Part shown: positions 60,272 to 64,000 of the stretch, one piece after another
Numbering within the stretch: position 1 is the first letter of the stretch
Layout of the letters: each line of letters opens with the position of its first letter
Source of the DNA: Halorussus salinus
GTDB lineage: Archaea; Halobacteriota; Halobacteria; Halobacteriales; Haladaptataceae
NCBI RefSeq assembly: GCF_004765815.2
Contig: NZ_SBIS02000007.1
Span: forward strand, 310,001-374,000
Length of the DNA stretch: 64,000 nt
Direction: 5' to 3'
Made by a program: the position numbers and the translations under genes
Notes under the pieces: generated by a model
What the model was told of the DNA's origin: nothing
Databases searched by the model: none
What the model saw: only the letters and a program-made list of their open reading frames with translations

Positions 60272-60407
60272 ACCCCGGCTACCGCTCCGTCCGTGAGAAT
60301 CGTTTCGGTAGTGTGGTTCGAGGTGGCACAGGCTACTCCGAAGAGGACCGACCCGGACGACGGAGATGACGAAAGGTAGTTCCCCCAAGAGCGCCAACAC
60401 CGCCAGT

Positions 60408-61274
60408 ATGAGAATCGCCGTCCCGAACAAGGGCCGACTCCACGACCCGGCGATGGAACTGTTAGAGAGCGCCGGACTCCACGCGGTAGACGGTGCCGAC
60501 CGCAAACTGTACGCCGACACGGTGGACCCCGACGTGACCCTGCTGTTCGCTCGCGCCGCGGACATCCCCGAGTACGTCAGCGACGGCGCGGCCGACGTGG
60601 GCATCACGGGGTTGGACCAAGTTCGGGAGGCCGACCCCGGCAACGTCGAGGAGATGCTGGACCTCGAATTCGGCCGATGCCGACTCGTCCTCGCGGCCCC
60701 CGAAGACGGCGACATCCAGTCGGTCGCGGACGTGGCGGGCAAGACCGTCGCCACCGAGTTCCCCCACGTCGCCGAGCAGTACTTCGCGGAACAGGACGTA
60801 GAGACCGACATCGTGGAGGTCAGCGGCGCGACCGAACTCACTCCGCACGTCGAGATGGCCGACGCCATCATCGACATCACCTCGACCGGGACGACGCTGA
60901 AGGTCAACAGCCTCGCGGTCGTGGACGAGGTGCTGTCGAGTTCGGTCTACCTGTTCGCCCGTGACGACGTGGCCGACGACGAGAAAGTCCAGCAGGTCGT
61001 GATGGCGCTCCAATCCGTCCTCTCGGCGGACGGCAAGCGCTACCTGATGATGAACGCGCCCGAGGAGCGCCTCGCGGAGGTCCGGGACGTAATTCCCGGA
61101 CTCGGTGGTCCGACCGTGATGAACGTCGAGAGCAAGGACGGTGGCGAGAAAGACGGCACCGTCGCGGTCCACGCCGTCGTGAACGAGCGCGACGTGTTCG
61201 AGACCATCAACGAACTGAAGTCGGTCGGAGCGAGCGGCATTCTGGTGACGGAGATCGAGCGATTGGTCGAGTAA
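60408..61274 (+). CDS. hisG: ATP phosphoribosyltransferase (long form)
   Basis: The 288-residue enzyme begins [20 protein letters not shown]. It has [40 protein letters not shown], and the phosphoribosyl loop [20 protein letters not shown], and it ends in a HisG_C regulatory domain ([20 protein letters not shown]). It starts histidine biosynthesis from PRPP and ATP and is feedback-regulated by histidine through the C-terminal part. No other his genes follow within the window. Confidence 0.95.
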   Translation: MRIAVPNKGRLHDPAMELLESAGLHAVDGADRKLYADTVDPDVTLLFARAADIPEYVSDGAADVGITGLDQVREADPGNVEEMLDLEFGRCRLVLAAPEDGDIQSVADVAGKTVATEFPHVAEQYFAEQDVETDIVEVSGATELTPHVEMADAIIDITSTGTTLKVNSLAVVDEVLSSSVYLFARDDVADDEKVQQVVMALQSVLSADGKRYLMMNAPEERLAEVRDVIPGLGGPTVMNVESKDGGEKDGTVAVHAVVNERDVFETINELKSVGASGILVTEIERLVE

Positions 61275-61301
61275 TCGGCGACTGGAGAGCGGATTCTCTT
61301 T

Positions 61302-61646
61302 TCAGGTTGGCGCGGTCGAGAGCAGGCGAACGATATTCAGAATCGTGATTCCCGCAATCGCGCTCACGGTGTAGTGGACCAGTGTGACCAGTCCGGCGGT
61401 CCGGAGTTGCAGGCGGTAGATGCCCCGAATGGCGAAGAAGTCCGCCGAGGCGCTGACGAGGATGACCACCAGCGGTCCGTAGGCTTGCAACGCGAACGAG
61501 ATGGCCGCCGGGACCAGACCGACGGCGAACGCGCGGACTATCGGCACGTCTCCGAGGACGTACCGGGCGGCGATGTGGGCCGTGATGCCGTAGAACAGCA
61601 CCGCCAGCAAGAACGTGCCGACCAGCGCGACGACTGGAACTGCCAT
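61302..61646 (-). CDS. Small membrane protein (114 residues)
   Basis: There are four hydrophobic stretches: VVALVGTFLLAVLFYGITAH, IVRAFAVGLVPAAISFALQA, GPLVVILVSASADFFAIRGI and VTLVHYTVSAIAGITILNIV. It is convergent with hisG (27-bp gap). I believe it is one of the haloarchaeal DUF7473-like families. No function is assigned. Confidence 0.68.
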   Translation of the reverse strand: MAVPVVALVGTFLLAVLFYGITAHIAARYVLGDVPIVRAFAVGLVPAAISFALQAYGPLVVILVSASADFFAIRGIYRLQLRTAGLVTLVHYTVSAIAGITILNIVRLLSTAPT

Positions 61647-61762
61647 AGTTCGACGTTACGGCGACTGTCGTTTGTGCCTGCCGGTTCGAAGCGTCGAAAA
61701 GAGCGCCGAACGGGAACTACCGGACCGGGCCGGTGGACCGGAGGTGCCGGACCGAGGAGCGC

Positions 61763-62485
61763 TCAGATGTCGTCGCAGGTGCAGGAACAGACGTACCGGG
61801 TGTCCGTGCAGTCTTTGGTCTCGTAGTTCGGGCCGTAACAGCAGTAGCGCTGTTGCTCGGTGCAGGACGGCGGGTCGCCGGTCTGGCAGATACTGCTACT
61901 ACAGTACACTCGCTCCCATCCGCAGTCGGCCGAGATGGTGACGCCGTCGCCCACGTCGTGGACGTAGAAGCCGCCGTCGTCGGTCTCGACCTTAGCGTAG
62001 GTGTTGTCGAGTTCCGGCTGGCGGTAGAGCGCCACGCGGTGGTCCTCGCTGGCGGTCGTCGCCATCAGGTGCGCCGACACGCCCCGGTCGGCGTGTTCGA
62101 TGGCCGTGACGCCAGCACCGCTCGCGGCGTCAGTCGGCACGAGGAGGTCCTCCTCGCGGACCTCGCCGAACTCGAACGCCGAGAGCGTCGCGGATTCGAG
62201 GACGCCCTCGTCGGCGAGCGTCTGTAGAATCGGGTCGGCATCGTCGCGGAACGCCGCTTTCAGCGACTCGGCGTCGGCGTACCGCCCCACGAGTTCGGTC
62301 CTCGTGGGGTCGTCCACGTCGGTCGAAACGTCCGCCGCGAAGTCGTGGAACGGGTCGGTCTCATCGGCGTCGGCGTCGCGTGCGGACGCCGCCGTGGCGG
62401 TGCCGAAGAAACTGACGGACATCGCCGCGGTTCCCATGCCTCGAAGCACCGAACGTCGGTCGAATTTCTCGTTTTCGTCGGACAT
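61763..62485 (-). CDS. Tat-exported protein with ten-cysteine C-terminal peptide (halocin-like organisation)
   Basis: The 240-residue precursor has Tat motif DRRSVLRGMGTAAMSVSFFG (9-28), a Cys-free middle part (about 35-185) and a C-terminal Cys-rich tail. Its ten cysteines are at about 188, 195, 200, 208, 215, 216, 226, 233, 235 and 237 (CGWERVYC, SSSIC, PSC, YCC, DC, CSCTC). The organisation parallels the halocin C8-like precursor at 25933, but the cysteine spacing differs, so it is not a simple paralog. I do not recognise the tail. The promoter is A+T-rich with an inverted CGTAAT/ATTACG at 62491-62504. Confidence 0.78.
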   Translation of the reverse strand: MSDENEKFDRRSVLRGMGTAAMSVSFFGTATAASARDADADETDPFHDFAADVSTDVDDPTRTELVGRYADAESLKAAFRDDADPILQTLADEGVLESATLSAFEFGEVREEDLLVPTDAASGAGVTAIEHADRGVSAHLMATTASEDHRVALYRQPELDNTYAKVETDDGGFYVHDVGDGVTISADCGWERVYCSSSICQTGDPPSCTEQQRYCCYGPNYETKDCTDTRYVCSCTCDDI

Positions 62486-62490
62486 CGCAT

Positions 62491-62504
62491 CGTAATTTAT
62501 TACG
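62491..62504. promoter_or_regulatory. Inverted repeat in the promoter of the ten-cysteine Tat precursor
   Basis: CGTAAT (62491-62496), TT, ATTACG (62499-62504) is a perfect two-fold sequence between the start codon (62485) and the TATA-like CTTATTTCAT about 27 nt upstream. Such a position is suited to an operator. The halocin-like promoter also contains ACGTAATATATTC. Confidence 0.5.
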
Positions 62505-62647
62505 AGTATGAAATAAGTAATTTTTGTACAGTATATCTAGAATAAATAGTCGGTGGCGTGGTCCGTCGCGATACAGACTGGCGAGTCGTCGCGTCGTCGA
62601 GAGTCCCGTGCTGGGAAAGAAGGAGTCGCCGAGTGCCGAACGCGGAC

Positions 62648-63208
62648 TTACTCCAGCAGGCCGAGTTCTTCGAGGCGCGAGACGATCTTATCGACCGCCT
62701 GCTCCGCGTCTTCGGGTTTCTTGCCGCCGGTGATGACGAGTTTGCCGGAGCCGAACAGGAGCGCGACCACTTCGGGTTCGTCGAGTCGGTAGACGAGACC
62801 GGGGAACTGCTCGGGTTCGTACTCGATGTTCTCCAGTCCGAGACCGATAGCGATGGCGTTGAGGTTGAGATTTCGGCCGAGGTCCGCGGACGTGACGATG
62901 TTCTGGACGACGATTTCGGGGTCCTCGTTCACGTCGATTTGGAGTTCTCGGAGCTTGTCGAAGACGATTTCGAGGCTTTCGTGTACGTCGGCCGTACTCT
63001 TCGCACCAGTACAGACGATTTTGCCAGACCGGAAGATGAGCGCCGCGGACTTGGGGTTCTGGGTCCGGTAGACGAGACCGGGGAACTGCTCCGGGTCGTA
63101 GTCGGCCCCCTCGAGGTCCATCGCCACGCTCTGCAGGTCGAGTTCCTGCCCGATACCGGTGGAGGCGACCACGTTTTCAATGTTGATGGTCTCCTTTGGG
63201 TCGGTCAT
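62648..63208 (-). CDS. tbp: TATA-box binding protein
   Basis: The 186-residue protein consists of two imperfect TBP repeats. Each has the pattern FPGLVYR followed by F(R/G)SGK: EQFPGLVYRTQNPKSAALIF then RSGKIVCTGAK, and EQFPGLVYRLDEPEVVALLF then GSGKLVITGGKK. It binds the archaeal TATA box and recruits TFB. Its own promoter has TTTATAAA (minus strand, about 63235-63242) about 30 nt upstream. Haloarchaea often carry several tbp genes; this is one copy. Confidence 0.95.
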   Translation of the reverse strand: MTDPKETINIENVVASTGIGQELDLQSVAMDLEGADYDPEQFPGLVYRTQNPKSAALIFRSGKIVCTGAKSTADVHESLEIVFDKLRELQIDVNEDPEIVVQNIVTSADLGRNLNLNAIAIGLGLENIEYEPEQFPGLVYRLDEPEVVALLFGSGKLVITGGKKPEDAEQAVDKIVSRLEELGLLE

Positions 63209-63357
63209 GTGCGACTTAAATGTCGTATTTAAGGTTTATAAAGGTTGGTACTCCCGGCTGACAAGTGACGAACGGGTTTTTATGCTTTCAGGGGTCCGGC
63301 GACGCGACTCGGCCCGCAGACGAAACCCAAAAGAGCCACCGACGAGTCCGGTACACC

Positions 63358-64000
63358 GTGTACGCGCTCGAACTCGGCGGGGAGGACGACCGATTCGCGG
63401 CCGCGGAAGCGGCGAGCGCCGCGACCGGCGTCGAAGTCGTCGCGCCCGGACTCGCCACCGCGACCGCGATTACCGACCGCGTGGAGACGCTGGCCTACAC
63501 CCACCGCGCCAGCGAACTGGTCGGGCGAACCGACGCGGGCGTCGCGTCCGCTCGGGCACTCCTCGACGCGGCCGGAATCGACCGCGAAGGGACCGTCGCG
63601 GTCCGCGCCCGCGACGTGCGCGAGACGGCCGAAATCGACACTCAGAGCGCCGAGCGAGTCCTCGGTGGCGTGCTGACCGACCGCGGGTTCGCGGTGGACT
63701 TGAACGACCCCGACCACGAGCTTCGGGCGCTGTTCGCCGACGACACCTGCTTGCTCGGCTGGCTCGAAACCGAGAGTATTCGGGACTTCGGCACCCGGAA
63801 GCCGACCGACAGACCCTTCTTCCAACCCGGCGGGATGGACCCCTTGCTGGCCCGCGCGCTGGTCAACCTCGCCGGTGCCCGGCCGGACGCGACCGTGTTG
63901 GACCCGATGTGTGGCACCGGCGGCGTCCTCATCGAAGCCGGACTGGTCGGCGCGTCGCTCCTCGGGGCGGACGCCCAGCGCAAGATGGCTCGCGGTGCGG
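63358..64000 (+). CDS. THUMP-type tRNA (guanine-10-N2) methyltransferase, truncated by window end
   Basis: Starts at GTG (VYALELGGEDDRFAAAEAAS) with ACCCAAAAG about 27 nt upstream; the reading runs off the window at residue ~214. The N-terminal ferredoxin-like/THUMP part is followed by the signature ESIRDFGTRKPTDRPFFQPG and the SAM motif TVLDPMCGTGGVLIEAGLVG. Archaeal Trm-G10 family enzymes make m2G/m22G10 in tRNA. Only about the first two thirds are visible. Confidence 0.85.
   Translation, partial: MYALELGGEDDRFAAAEAASAATGVEVVAPGLATATAITDRVETLAYTHRASELVGRTDAGVASARALLDAAGIDREGTVAVRARDVRETAEIDTQSAERVLGGVLTDRGFAVDLNDPDHELRALFADDTCLLGWLETESIRDFGTRKPTDRPFFQPGGMDPLLARALVNLAGARPDATVLDPMCGTGGVLIEAGLVGASLLGADAQRKMARGA

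Noticed and set aside
1-64000. tRNA, rRNA and CRISPR arrays
   Set aside because: I looked for the T-loop GTTCRANNC plus paired acceptor ends and for regularly spaced ~30-bp repeats. The short tandem repeats listed lack unique spacers, and no cloverleaf was found.

Overview
The window is chromosomal DNA of a halophilic archaeon (class Halobacteria). The evidence is high G+C with acidic proteins (long Asp/Glu-rich readings), TATA-like boxes about 27 nt upstream of many start codons and hence largely leaderless genes, an archaeal TBP, archaeal primase large subunit, Hjc resolvase, an Agl23-type N-glycosylation protein, Tat signals on most secreted proteins, a PGF-CTERM anchor and a halocin C8-like precursor. 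The genus cannot be fixed from this sequence alone.

Layout. 1-10.2 kb: stress proteins, DoxX, small regulators, a TrkA protein, a DHDPS-family aldolase, an ATP-grasp ligase, a nuclease-like DUF protein, and a MarR-like/PIN toxin-antitoxin-like pair with a perfect palindromic operator. 10.3-26.8 kb: an ASST-like PGF-CTERM surface protein, MBL hydrolase, AAA ATPase, Agl23, thiolase, Tat-exported PQQ sugar dehydrogenase, a cation/proton antiporter fused to TrkA domains, a lone N6-adenine DNA methylase, and a halocin C8-like precursor. 27-44 kb: acyl-CoA ligase, Gfo/Idh/MocA dehydrogenase, MBL hydrolase, serS, priL, SWIM zinc protein, hjc, FNT channel, hydrolase, lipoprotein, ahcY, and a second small-protein/PIN-like pair. 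44.4-52.2 kb: acetyltransferase, a four-repeat LEA/WHy membrane protein, a tungstate/molybdate-type ABC importer with a divergent ModE-like regulator, and a secreted acidic repeat protein. 52.4-60.3 kb: an MTA/SAH deaminase, then the most striking locus, then a phosphotransferase. 60.4-64 kb: hisG, a small membrane protein, a second Cys-rich Tat-exported peptide precursor, tbp, and the start of a THUMP-type tRNA methyltransferase.

The standout system is a thiazole/oxazole-modified peptide (TOMM/LAP) cluster at 53.8-59.1 kb. It has a CPBP protease (SagE-like), a YcaO cyclodehydratase ending in PHPFP, an ocin-ThiF leader-binding partner, a SagB-type dehydrogenase, and five short precursor peptides of 39-48 residues that were found by hand translation. 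They share the leader core DETTEEMN(A/G)GC, have variable cores, and each has its own promoter. Three sit in exact 213-bp steps. The inferred route is leader binding by ThiF, azoline formation by YcaO, oxidation by SagB, and leader removal by the CPBP protease. With the halocin C8-like gene (25.9 kb) and the second 10-cysteine Tat precursor (61.8 kb), the window holds three peptide-type systems.

The non-coding DNA is also structured. Two 133-134 bp elements (4967-5100, 44187-44319) share both ends but have different, internally complementary stems. A second family of four copies (16680, 30531, 31937, 35491) shows compensatory stem changes. Both look like structured RNA or small mobile elements. 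No tRNA, rRNA, CRISPR array, IS transposase or replication origin was recognised.
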